NCBI GenBank assembly: GCA_021781745.1
Contig: JAJXWH010000024.1
Location: 1-64,000, forward strand
Length of the DNA: 64,000 nucleotides
Source: Bacillota bacterium
Lineage (GTDB): Bacteria > Bacillota > Clostridia > Clostridiales > Clostridiaceae
Direction of reading: 5' to 3'
The position numbers were made by a program, and so were the translations under genes. Positions within the stretch are counted from its first letter, which is position 1. Each line of letters opens with the position of its first letter. Below, in pieces: positions 37,275-46,500 of the stretch. The notes beneath the pieces are model-generated. The model was given only the letters and a program-made list of their open reading frames with translations. It was not told where the DNA came from and searched no databases.

Positions 37275-38735
37275 CTATTTTTTCAATTTTAATTTTATAA
37301 ATATCTTATCAGCTAATTCAAAAAATACTTGATCTTTAGTTAGTACAAGTATACCTAGGTATACAATTCCACATGCTAATACTTCTAGCAGCAATCCAAT
37401 TATAATATTAGGTATGAAATATTTTATTCCAAGAGTTATTGGGATAAAGGTAAGCGAATAGTAAAAATATTTTATATTTTCAAATGCAAATAAGTGAATA
37501 TCTAACTTAATTACTTTCTTAACCAATCTATATTCTAACCATATTACTATTAAATTTGCTATAAGTGTTGTTGTTATTGCCGTTACCGTATTAAAAGTAC
37601 CTGTAACGAATAAAGTCGTATTAAATATTAAGTTAAGTATCCCACCTATAAGTACCAGCATTGCATCATCTTTTTCTTTTCCATGAAGGTATATCATCTG
37701 ATTTGCTATTACTCCTTCAACACCTATACTCAGCATATATATAGCAAATACTATCATTACTGGAACCACTCCTAGGAACTCTGTTCCTCCAAATATGTAT
37801 ATTGCTTCTTTTGAAAGACACAACAACCCTATAGAAGCTGGAAATAAGAATAAGAAATAAATCTTTATTACCCGCTTTAGTAATACCAAGTATTCCCCTT
37901 TAGATTCATTACCCAGGTAATTAGATAATCTAGGCATAGTTACCTGAATAACTGTAAGAAGCAATGTATTTATAATAGTCATTATTCTTTGAGCCATATA
38001 ATAATATCCAACTGCTGTAGTCCCGCCTACACTATCCTTTAACATTATTTTATCAAGTTGAGTATATAAAATATTTGTATTAGAGAGAATTACAACATAA
38101 AGCATAGGCTTTATATGTCTAAAAAATTCTAAATTGGAAAAATCAAAACTGACCTTTTTCTTTACATATATAAAACTAAGTACATTGTTTATAAAATTAA
38201 ACCCAACAACTAAATATAAATAAAATAAATAATCCCCCTGATCCCTTATAAATAACAAAATGAGTACAGAATATACAATCCTTATAACCATAGTTTTAAT
38301 AGCAATGAAATCATAATTTTCTAAACCTTCATTAATCCATTCAACATAAAAAAGATTAGCCACCACGCTAAACCCCATAATTATACATGTATAAAAATAT
38401 GGTTCATTCCTATAATAAATGCCTACAAATGCCATATAAGCAGCAGAAGCTACTATATTAGTAACACTCGTAAAAATAAATAAGCTTGTAAAGGTTTGTT
38501 TTAGTTTAACTTTATTATCACGAACTTTGCTTATTTCTCTCAAACCATATTGATAAATTCCAAAACTAGCAAATATCAAAAAATATGCAGTTAATGAATC
38601 ACCATATCCCATATATCCATATAGTTCTTTTCCAACTGATCTGGTTACCAGCGGCATAACCAGTATAGGCAAAATTATATTAAACAAATTAAGCATAGCT
38701 TTAAAAATTGCATTTTTAGAAATAGATTTAGCCAT
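37275..38735 (-). CDS. Polysaccharide flippase, TacF-like (MOP superfamily)
   Basis: This 486-aa membrane protein has about 14 hydrophobic segments and the polysaccharide-transporter start KNAIFKAMLNLFNIILPILVMP followed by VTRSVGKELYGYMGYGDSLTAYF. It should flip undecaprenyl-linked repeat units across the membrane. In pneumococcus the TacF flippase exports choline-loaded teichoic acid units and sits beside lic genes; the same context here suggests that role, though an ordinary Wzx O-unit flippase is possible. The ATG follows GGAGGCTAAATA. It reads divergently from the tetR gene. Confidence 0.82.
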   Translation of the reverse strand: MAKSISKNAIFKAMLNLFNIILPILVMPLVTRSVGKELYGYMGYGDSLTAYFLIFASFGIYQYGLREISKVRDNKVKLKQTFTSLFIFTSVTNIVASAAYMAFVGIYYRNEPYFYTCIIMGFSVVANLFYVEWINEGLENYDFIAIKTMVIRIVYSVLILLFIRDQGDYLFYLYLVVGFNFINNVLSFIYVKKKVSFDFSNLEFFRHIKPMLYVVILSNTNILYTQLDKIMLKDSVGGTTAVGYYYMAQRIMTIINTLLLTVIQVTMPRLSNYLGNESKGEYLVLLKRVIKIYFLFLFPASIGLLCLSKEAIYIFGGTEFLGVVPVMIVFAIYMLSIGVEGVIANQMIYLHGKEKDDAMLVLIGGILNLIFNTTLFVTGTFNTVTAITTTLIANLIVIWLEYRLVKKVIKLDIHLFAFENIKYFYYSLTFIPITLGIKYFIPNIIIGLLLEVLACGIVYLGILVLTKDQVFFELADKIFIKLKLKK

Positions 38736-38894
38736 TATTTAGCCTCCATAAATATATATTTTAATTAATATTGTATATTTCATGCGATTTAAGATATATA
38801 GTTGAAAACAAAAATTTTCACTTTTTCAATTGTACATTTTACTTAATCTATTGTCAATTTACGTACCAAATACATGCAAAATATTGAAATTTAA

Positions 38895-38923
38895 TGGACT
38901 TTTTCCTCATTATGGTTTATAAT
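38895..38923 (+). promoter_or_regulatory. Promoter of the tetR-flavodoxin unit
   Basis: Plus-strand -35 TGGACT (38895-38900), 17-base spacer, -10 TATAAT (38918-38923). A 20-bp palindrome covers the predicted start site. Confidence 0.5.
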
Positions 38924-38924
38924 T

Positions 38925-38944
38925 AAACTAACAATTGTTAGTTT
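38925..38944. promoter_or_regulatory. Likely TetR operator, 20-bp perfect palindrome
   Basis: AAACTAACAATTGTTAGTTT is a perfect palindrome of 20 bases, immediately after the -10 box and 135 bases before the tetR start. This position suits autorepression by the TetR-family protein. The rest of the 343-base gap to the flippase gene shows nothing else I can support. Confidence 0.65.
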
Positions 38945-39078
38945 GAATATAATAATGTATTTATTTAGATATTAGTATGTTTTTTCAAACACTTTGAATC
39001 ATTGTAGGTTTTAGTGTTTGAAATTATTTGTTATCCATAATATAAAAATCACAAATATAGCTTTGCAAGGAGTTGTTT

Positions 39079-39690
39079 ATGACTACAAGGGAAAAAATAA
39101 TTTACGAATCATTAAATCTTTTTTCAAAAAAAGGCTTTGATGCTATATCTGTCAGAGATATTGCTAAGGCTGTTGGAATTAGGGCTAGTTCTATTTACAA
39201 TCATTTTAAGAATAAACAAGATATTTTAGATACAATAATTGAAAGATATTCAGAACGGGTAACTAAATTTTTCAGACGTATAGAAAGCAATTCGTTAAGT
39301 AAGCTTTCAAGTTCAAATGATAAAGCTAATCAAGCTTCTGGGGAAGAATTCATAAAAGGGAGTTCAGAAATTTTTAAATTTTATTTGGAAGATGAATACA
39401 TGATTAAATTAAGAAGATTGCTGACAATAGAGCAGTATAGTAATTTAAGGCTTGCCAATTTATATAATAAAATATTTATTAATGATGTTTTGGACTTTCA
39501 AATGAAAGTTTTTACTGAGCTTATGAATGCAAATATATTCGTCAAAAGAGATCCTTACACTTTAGCTCTTCAATTTTACTCTCCAGTTTTTTTACTATTT
39601 TATAAATTAGAAAATATAACCAACAAAGAACGTGTGTCTTTAGAAAATCATATTTCAGAATTTAAGAATGTTTATATAACGAAAGGATGA
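39079..39690 (+). CDS. TetR-family transcriptional regulator
   Basis: This 203-aa regulator has the TetR helix-turn-helix at its start: TREKIIYESLNLFSKKGFDAISVRDIAKAVGIRASSIYNHFKNKQDIL. The remaining helical domain binds an unknown ligand. I choose the ATG at 39079 with AAGGAG six bases upstream over a TTG two codons earlier. It is one of only two plus-strand genes in the window and lies 6 bases ahead of the flavodoxin-like gene, which it probably controls along with itself through the palindrome at 38925-38944. Confidence 0.92.
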   Translation: MTTREKIIYESLNLFSKKGFDAISVRDIAKAVGIRASSIYNHFKNKQDILDTIIERYSERVTKFFRRIESNSLSKLSSSNDKANQASGEEFIKGSSEIFKFYLEDEYMIKLRRLLTIEQYSNLRLANLYNKIFINDVLDFQMKVFTELMNANIFVKRDPYTLALQFYSPVFLLFYKLENITNKERVSLENHISEFKNVYITKG

Positions 39691-39696
39691 TAATTT

Positions 39697-40404
39697 GTGA
39701 ATGTTACTGTAATTTATGGAAATATAAAGAACACTAATACATATGATTGTGTACAATTATTACTAAATGCCCTTAAGAAAAACATTAAGATAAAAACTAA
39801 TGAATTCTTTTTGCAAGAAAGTTACTTTGCCAATGATTATTATACATATACCAAAAATTATTTAAATATATATTCTAATACTACAATTACTGATTCAATT
39901 ATTAAATCAGTAGATACTTCCGACTTAATAATTCTAGCTTCTACTGTACTCATGTGCGATATAAGCTCTGAAATGAAGATCCTCTTAAATAATTTATATA
40001 ATCATAGAACGGAAAGTAGTTCAAATTCATCAATGAACAATAAAATTGGATTAGTAATTTCAACTTCTGCAGGTGCCGGCCTGCCTTATACTGCTAAAAC
40101 ACTAAAAAAGAGCTTGCAATATTTAGGAATCGGTAATACATTTAAATTTTATAAAACCCTTTATGAGACTAACTTAGAAGATGCAGATTATAAAACTAGA
40201 AAACAGATAAGTAAACAAATTTCTAAACTTTCATATAAAATATTAAATTTATATCTCAGCCCTCGACCTTTTAAATCATCACTCTTTAGTAAGATAGTTT
40301 CTCCAAAAATCAGTACTACTCTTAGAACTAGCAGCAACTATAATGTTATCGAAATAAATAGCTGGAAAAGGCAAGTATACTATCACCATGGTAAAAATAT
40401 TTAA
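39697..40404 (+). CDS. Flavodoxin-like NAD(P)H-dependent oxidoreductase family protein
   Basis: This 235-aa protein starts with a flavodoxin-fold strand and phosphate loop (VTVIYGNIKNTNTYDC) in place of the classical GSxR/T pattern. DLIILASTVLMCDISSEMKILLNNLYNH matches the second FMN-contact region of the NADPH-dependent FMN reductase family, and GLVISTSAGAGLPYTAKTLKKSL the third. The C-terminal 60 residues are basic and unlike the family. The start is GTG with AAAGGATG upstream, six bases after tetR. Redox partner and substrate are unknown; TetR-linked flavoproteins often handle quinones or electrophiles. Confidence 0.7.
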   Translation: MNVTVIYGNIKNTNTYDCVQLLLNALKKNIKIKTNEFFLQESYFANDYYTYTKNYLNIYSNTTITDSIIKSVDTSDLIILASTVLMCDISSEMKILLNNLYNHRTESSSNSSMNNKIGLVISTSAGAGLPYTAKTLKKSLQYLGIGNTFKFYKTLYETNLEDADYKTRKQISKQISKLSYKILNLYLSPRPFKSSLFSKIVSPKISTTLRTSSNYNVIEINSWKRQVYYHHGKNI

Positions 40405-40463
40405 AAATTTTATAACAATAAATTGAGTCACAATAGCTGTTATTACCCTATAAAAATTAGGAT

Positions 40464-40544
40464 AAAAAAACAAAATGGAAGATTATCTTACTTGTGCTTG
40501 CTCAAAAAATTTATTAAAGCAAACAAAGTAGACAATCTTCCATT
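40464..40544 (-). terminator. Terminator of the licA-licC operon
   Basis: An 11-base perfect inverted repeat (AATGGAAGATT/AATCTTCCATT) with further pairing inside forms a long hairpin. On the minus strand it is followed by TTTTGTTTTTTTA, which makes it the end of the lic unit. It may also stop plus-strand transcription from the flavodoxin gene. Confidence 0.75.
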
Positions 40545-40579
40545 AACAACTTTTAAAAATCCATTTTAAACCAATCAAC

Positions 40580-41275
40580 CTATAATCTTAGTGTATTTTT
40601 TAGATATTCTAAATCCTGAAGTGAATCTATTTCAAAAATATCATTTGACTGTATTTTTTCAATATATACATCCATCTGATTAAGGTTATCTACAGCAATA
40701 CTATCCCAGTATAAATCTCTAAAATCACCTTTATTTATTGCTTCTTCAACTTTTTGAGCAATCAAAGCACCGTCTTTAGCTGTCCAAAAAGATGCGCCAG
40801 ACATTATGTAACTTGACTTATCTTCCTCTTTTCCGATATCAACGCCAAATATTCTTCCCTCTTCATCATATTTTAAAATCCATTCCCCTGATATGTTTTC
40901 TTTACAAGCAGAATAATATATGGATGTTTCAGGCTTAATTTTAGGTAAAAAATTTCTAGTAATATAATTATCTGCATCTATAACAAATGCATCTTTAAGA
41001 TATTCTCTAACTAAGTACATAGTATAAATGTTATTATAAACATCATATTTATCATTAATTACTTTTATAAGATTATATTTTTTTACTATGTCATCAAACT
41101 TTTCATGCAAATAACCTGTCAGTACTATAATCTCATCAATTCCGATTTCTTTCAAATTTATAATTTGTCTTTCAAGTAAAGACATTCCATTAACTTCTAT
41201 TAGTGACTTTGGAGTGTTATTTGTTAATGGTCTTAACCTCGTCCCCATTCCTGCTGCCATTAAAATTGCTCTCAT
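40580..41275 (-). CDS. licC: CTP:phosphocholine cytidylyltransferase
   Basis: This 231-aa nucleotidyltransferase activates phosphocholine to CDP-choline for attachment to surface polymers. It shows the nucleotide loop MAAGMGTRLRPLTNNTPK (about 6-23) and LicC hallmarks: NDKYDVYNNIYTMYLV, metal-binding VIDADNY, SGASFWTA, DLYWD and EIDSLQDLEYL near the end. The match to pneumococcal LicC by memory is close throughout. I start at MRAILMAAG with GAGGTG upstream. It follows the licA fusion by 129 bases, most of it an inserted repeat element. Confidence 0.92.
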   Translation of the reverse strand: MRAILMAAGMGTRLRPLTNNTPKSLIEVNGMSLLERQIINLKEIGIDEIIVLTGYLHEKFDDIVKKYNLIKVINDKYDVYNNIYTMYLVREYLKDAFVIDADNYITRNFLPKIKPETSIYYSACKENISGEWILKYDEEGRIFGVDIGKEEDKSSYIMSGASFWTAKDGALIAQKVEEAINKGDFRDLYWDSIAVDNLNQMDVYIEKIQSNDIFEIDSLQDLEYLKNTLRL

Positions 41276-41290
41276 ATTACACCTCGTCAA

Positions 41291-41426
41291 TTCAGTTAAC
41301 AGTTGACAGTGCGCAATTAACAGATGCGGATGAAATTCCTCCAGAATTTCTTTAAATATATTTTTAAAAAATCCTGAAGGATTTTTGTCCTTAACTGTAA
41401 ACTGTTAATTGTTAACTGCTAACTGG
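41291..41426. repeat. MITE-like intergenic repeat, copy 3 (inside lic operon)
   Basis: About 136 bases, left arm CAGTTAACAGTTGACAG, internal hairpins GAAATTCC...GAATTTC and AAAAATCCTGAAGGATTTTT, then GTCCTTAACTGTAAACTG and TTAATTGTTAACTG. The second hairpin differs in sequence from copies 1, 2 and 4 but keeps its pairing. The right end supplies the stop codon and the last residues of the licA fusion protein. Confidence 0.7.
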
Positions 41427-43270
41427 TTTAAGTTTTCTTTTGCTCTATTGTATCTATCAATTCCGTAGGTACCGAAGTCATCTCCTTCAGCTTCTTTAAT
41501 TAATGTCCAAACTGCCCATAAGAAATCTTGACAAATTTGGTGAATTAGCAGTCTTCTTCTTGAATCCTTATCAGCTTCTTTTCCTTTAAAGTATAATCTA
41601 AACATTAACTCAATATCATCTTCCGAAAATTCATTTTCTAAAGAAAGAGCTGCTAGATCCCACATGTCATCGTTAATTCCACTATATTCCCAGTCAATTA
41701 AATAAATTCTGCCTTCAGTATCTTTAACAAAGTTTTCAGAAACTAAATCATTATGAGATGGAATAAATACTCTATTGCAAACTTTCAATTCTTCTTCAAG
41801 CGCCATTACTTTTGGTCTTACTTCATCATAATCCTCAAAGAAGTCACCACCATCTTTTCTTAAAATATTCTCATATTTTTCAAGTTCTCTGAACATATTA
41901 AATTCATTGTCCATACGGAAATCTGTGCACTCATGTAAATCTCTTAATATTGCTGTAACCTGTTTTAAATTTTCCTCTTTTTTAATACTTCTATGCGTTA
42001 ATGTTTCTGCATTTTCTATAAATTTAGATATTTTAACTCCCGTTTCAAGATTAAAATATGGTACCTCTACATTATACCCCTTTTCAGAAGCAATTGCAGA
42101 GTTAAACATTTCTGTACTTCTATTAATCATTTGCTCCGTTCCAACACCTGCAACTCTTAATATGTATCTATTACCTTTTACACATATTTTGTAGTTTTTA
42201 TTTGTCATACCACCTGCTGGTTCAACTTCTGTAATGTCTTCATCATTTACCTTTAATGATTCACGAACAATATTCTTAATATTGTTAATCTCATAACTTA
42301 GTTCTCTTCTTCTTATTGTTGGATAGAGATAATTTTTAATCTTTTCATATTCTTTAGTGCTATCTGCATCTCCCCAAGCAAGATCGTCTATTTTAACAAA
42401 TCCTATATTATAATTTCTTGCCACATCTAATAATACATATTCGTAATTTAAGTAAGGATTAACATTTCCCTTAAATTCTTCAAGCATCATTGTATATAAT
42501 TTATAAGATATTTTAGTTAATCCTATCATTTCCCCATCAATTCTGTTAAATTGGTGGATATCCTTAGACATTTTAAATAGATGATTATCTCTAATTTCAA
42601 CAAAAGCCTCATCTCCTGATCCACTTTCATTTGTAAAAAGTATACAATCACGATTTGGACTTTCAACTAATTCCCTAATAGCCCTCTTTTCAAATATCAG
42701 ATCATTTTCAATAAGTAAGAAATCATCATCAATATAGTCTTTAGCTAAAGATAATGAATGCATAGTCCCTGTCCATTTATATGTATCACTTTTTACTAAG
42801 ATAATATTTTTACTATTTTTAAAGCACTCTTCATAATACTCACTTTCATAACCAGTAACAATAACAGTTTTAGTTATTCCATTTTCTTTTAATATATTTA
42901 AAGTTCTATCTATTAATTTAAAATCTTCAATTTCAAGCATACCTACAGGCTTACCAAATTCTTCTGCTCTTCCAGCTGCAAGTATTACAGCTTGTTTTAC
43001 AATTTTTCTGTCCTCTTCATGAAGCTTTAGCCTTGTACTTTTGGCAGAAGCTATATTTTCTTCCAAATATTTCATTCCCTTTTCTGTAACCTTGTATAAG
43101 GTTCCTCTATTATTAGTAGTGATTCTATCTATAAATCCATCTACTGTGAATTCCTTTAAGACAGCATTAACTTTACCTAAAGATATGTTTGTCCTTTTTG
43201 ATAATTCTCTTTGATTAATGTTGAAATTATCATTTAATGTTTTCAAAATTTCTATTCTATCTTCTAACAT
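41405..43270 (-). CDS. licA: Winged-helix / nucleotidyltransferase / choline kinase fusion (LicA-type)
   Basis: This 621-aa protein has three parts. Residues 1-75 form a winged helix (INQRELSKRTNISLGKVNAVLKEF, wing GTLYKVTEKGMKYLEE). Residues 90-315 form a sugar-phosphate-type nucleotidyltransferase with a degenerate loop (LAAGRAEEFGKPVG, no GxGTR) but an apparent metal Asp in LLIENDLIFE. Residues 330-612 are a choline kinase/APH domain with Brenner motif H506-N507-D508 and the metal Asp D526 in YLIDWEYSG. It should phosphorylate choline; the DNA-binding domain suggests it also regulates transcription. The ATG follows AAAAAGGGGAGTT. A consensus promoter lies just upstream, with a GTTC-N7-GAAC palindrome at its start. 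The last six residues come from an inserted repeat. Confidence 0.88.
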   Translation of the reverse strand: MLEDRIEILKTLNDNFNINQRELSKRTNISLGKVNAVLKEFTVDGFIDRITTNNRGTLYKVTEKGMKYLEENIASAKSTRLKLHEEDRKIVKQAVILAAGRAEEFGKPVGMLEIEDFKLIDRTLNILKENGITKTVIVTGYESEYYEECFKNSKNIILVKSDTYKWTGTMHSLSLAKDYIDDDFLLIENDLIFEKRAIRELVESPNRDCILFTNESGSGDEAFVEIRDNHLFKMSKDIHQFNRIDGEMIGLTKISYKLYTMMLEEFKGNVNPYLNYEYVLLDVARNYNIGFVKIDDLAWGDADSTKEYEKIKNYLYPTIRRRELSYEINNIKNIVRESLKVNDEDITEVEPAGGMTNKNYKICVKGNRYILRVAGVGTEQMINRSTEMFNSAIASEKGYNVEVPYFNLETGVKISKFIENAETLTHRSIKKEENLKQVTAILRDLHECTDFRMDNEFNMFRELEKYENILRKDGGDFFEDYDEVRPKVMALEEELKVCNRVFIPSHNDLVSENFVKDTEGRIYLIDWEYSGINDDMWDLAALSLENEFSEDDIELMFRLYFKGKEADKDSRRRLLIHQICQDFLWAVWTLIKEAEGDDFGTYGIDRYNRAKENLNQLAVNN

Positions 43271-43312
43271 GCTATTCTTAACTCCCCTTTTTAAGTAATA
43301 AAATTATTCATT

Positions 43313-43327
43313 GTTCGAAATTTGAAC
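43313..43327. promoter_or_regulatory. Putative operator GTTC-N7-GAAC at the licA start site
   Basis: GTTCGAAATTTGAAC is a 15-base near-palindrome beginning about 2 bases past the predicted transcription start. It shares arms and spacing with 36991-37005 upstream of the DMT permease gene. Confidence 0.5.
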
Positions 43328-43335
43328 TATAATTA

Positions 43336-43364
43336 ATTATATTCCTGAAAATTCTGGATGTCAA
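43336..43364 (-). promoter_or_regulatory. Consensus promoter of the licA-licC operon
   Basis: Minus-strand TTGACA (43359-43364), exactly 17 bases, TATAAT (43336-43341): a perfect sigma-A promoter, only 66 bases upstream of the licA start. Confidence 0.85.
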
Positions 43365-43368
43365 TAAC

Positions 43369-43391
43369 AAAAAAAGGGCTATGCCCTTTTA
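43369..43391 (-). terminator. Terminator separating the cadherin/CW protein gene from licA
   Basis: Minus-strand AAAAGGGC-ATA-GCCCTTTTTTT, a tight GC stem with a U-run. It directly precedes the licA promoter, so transcription from upstream ends here. Confidence 0.85.
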
Positions 43392-43517
43392 ATTTACAAT
43401 TGACAATGTACAATTAAAGTTGAAAATCGAAGGTTTTCTTTTTAATTGATTTTTAGAAAAGCTATAGGCTTTTCATCCTTCATTGTTAATTGTCAATTGC
43501 ACATTGTACATTGTTAT
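43391..43517. repeat. MITE-like intergenic repeat, copy 4 (divergent)
   Basis: About 127 bases, arms TTTACAATTGACAATGTACA and GTTAATTGTCAATTGCACA plus TTGTACATTGT, with the internal hairpin AGAAAAGCTATAGGCTTTTC followed by ATCCTTCATTG. Arm sequences are changed (TTGTCAATTG in place of TTGTTAACTG), but the layout matches copies 1-3. Confidence 0.6.
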
Positions 43518-43586
43518 ATCACTGCTTTTAATAGTTATAGATTTTATAGCTTTGTCTTTATTATAAATTCCTATAAAGGAAAATAT

Positions 43587-46500
43587 TTAGAACTGAACCG
43601 CTCCATCTTGTCCGAAATTATATACTTTATCATCTACATACATAGATTGATTAACTACCATTTGTCCATTTGGAGTGAAATAATACCATTTGCCATTTAA
43701 GTACAACCAACCTTTTTTCATTATTCCATTTTTTCCTAAGTAATACCATGTATTATTTAGGTTTATCCAGCCTTTTTTCATTTCTCCAGTGGTTTGGTCT
43801 AAATAATAAGTTTGTCCGGTAGTATCATCTACTTTCCAGCCTGAAGCTCTAAATCCTAAATTATTTAAATAATAATATTTTCCTCCTGTAGAAATCCATG
43901 CATCTTTAACTTGCCTATGATTTTTATCAAAGTAGGCTGGCTTTCCATTCACACTACCCCATTCATCATATTTAGTTAAATCTATCCAGCAATCATTATA
44001 TTCATCATAGTACTGATCATCAGTATTATCACTACCACTAGAAGTATTATTCCAATCAGTAGCATCAACCCTATAAACTTCTAAAGTATATGTTTTGCTT
44101 ACTGTACCATCTTCTGAGGTAACTTCTATGCTAATCTCTGTTTTTTGAGCTCCTTTAAGACTTACACTTATTGCGGTATCTGTATACTCTTGTCCATTTA
44201 CTGTTACTGTTGACTTAGAGTCATCTGGCATCGGCGTTACACTAATATTTGAAACAGTTGGATCTACACGAACCTTTGTAATATCAGCTGTAGAATCAAA
44301 TGTGTAATCTCCTGGATTAAGGACTACATTTTTCAAATTAGCATCACTGCCTTTTGAATTATTTTTTACCACTACAGTATATGTCTTTGTAGTTGTTCCA
44401 TCTTGTGCAGTTACAACTATCGTTATAGTTGTCGTACCACTTGAATTTAAAGGAATTTCACTTGCAACTCCTGAAGCTAAACTATAAGTTGTACTACTTC
44501 CATCAACGCTTGCAACAATTGATTGAACATTATAATCTTGTGGTATTACAGTCAATTTTTCAGTTGTATCTCCTTTAGCAACTGTAGTTGTATAATCTAA
44601 TTTATCACTTGAAAAACCTGAAGTTCCATCACTACTTGTTAAAGTGTACCCACTGATTTTTAATGAATTTAACAATGCATTAGTTGAATCTTCTCCTGTT
44701 GTTGGAGTAGTTGAACCATTACCATTCTCAGGTAAATAAAATATATAGCTATCTCCTACTGGATAACTTCCAACAAAAACTTTTGTTGTAGTTCCATCTG
44801 CTAATGTTTTATCTTCAAATTTATCATAATATGCCTGGATCACCATCTTCTGAGATTTTCCAACATCTATACTAAGACTGGTATTCCTCAAATATTCTCC
44901 ACTAGCTGAATCATAGCTATAGGTATTAGCTATAGATGCTGCTGCCTCTGTAGTATTATTACTATTCGCATAATCTCCAAGATAAACTCTTATATATTCA
45001 TTTTGATCACTTCTGTGTCCAGTAAATGCTACATTGATTGGATTTGAACCATTATAATATAGATCATACGTACGTCTAGAAGCATCAAAACTCAAAACGC
45101 TTGATTTTACACCAGGTTGTGTTAATGTCAAATTTTGTCCAGCAGAATTAGTAAATGCTAAATTCATAGTGAAATTACTATTACTGTTTACAGGGACAAC
45201 ATCCAAAAGATATCTTGCTAATATCTGTGATGAATCTGTTATACTTCCATTTGAGCCTGCATAAACATCTACCTGTATCTGATTACTTACTGCACCAGCC
45301 TGAAAATCAACAAATTGCTTCCCATCTTTAAGCTGCGATTTTTCAACCTTAGTAGTCCCTGTTGAATCCTTATAATTGTTGGTCACCACATATGCCACCG
45401 TGGACTGATCCTTTACAAGTTTAGGATCCATGCTTATCATTCTTGCACGTGGGTCTATGTAAATTTGTCCAGAATAAACTGAAAATCCTGCGCTATTTTT
45501 AGTGGTAGTAAACTTTTTACCTATATAAGCTTCCACGCTATCATCATCGTTATAATCAAGTTTTGTTATGCCTGCATCCTGTATGCTGTAATCCTTACTA
45601 GCATCTAAACCATTATATTTCATTTCTATAGCATATGATTTCGCGATAGTCTCATCGCCTACAATTCCACCTATCTTTAATACAAGAAGTGCTGAATCAC
45701 CTAAGTTGTTCAAATTACCTTCCAAGGAATTATTAGTTATATTTATACCAGTGTCCTTTACTCCATTTTTATATACTTGTGCATTAGTCAAATCTTGTTT
45801 AAAATTTATTACATATTTTAATATATTAGTAGAGTCAGGTACGTTAAAATTATATCTAAGAGGCATATTTGCATCTGGCTCTCCTGCTTGAGTATACAAA
45901 AATGGTGGTTCATTGTTTTTATCATTTGAGATTTCATCATTTGGCCCGAAATCTGACACCTTACCTACATAAGATTTATATAGTAATGATGTTATTTGTT
46001 GTGTTACAAATGTAGTTGCTTGTTCAATTGTCATATTTGAATTACTGCTACTAGCATGGTCTACTGGTGAACCATCATTAAATGTTCCACTACCTGTAGG
46101 CTGCTGAGTTGTAGGGTCCAATGTAGGAGTATATGTTACTGTTTGAGTTTGATATGTTACTTTATATGAAATTTCGTTAATACCAAGAGATAATCCTACA
46201 ATCCTCTTTCCAATTACATTTTCCCCATTAAGACCTGTTCCTGTAATATCAGAACAACTCAACCCTAAATCCGTTAATGAAGCCGTATCAGTTATAGCCA
46301 CATCATTTATTGATACTATTTGAATTCCTTGAGCAACAACACCTGTTGCAGAATTTGCTTGCTTCCCATTCCCTTTTGCTTGAACTTCTAAATCAGGTAT
46401 TGATTTAATCACATCTTTAACTGTAATATCAAATCCTTTATCTGGCTGTGATTTAGTTGGAGTTACTATATCTGTAGTTGAATAAATTGTTTCATTGGTG

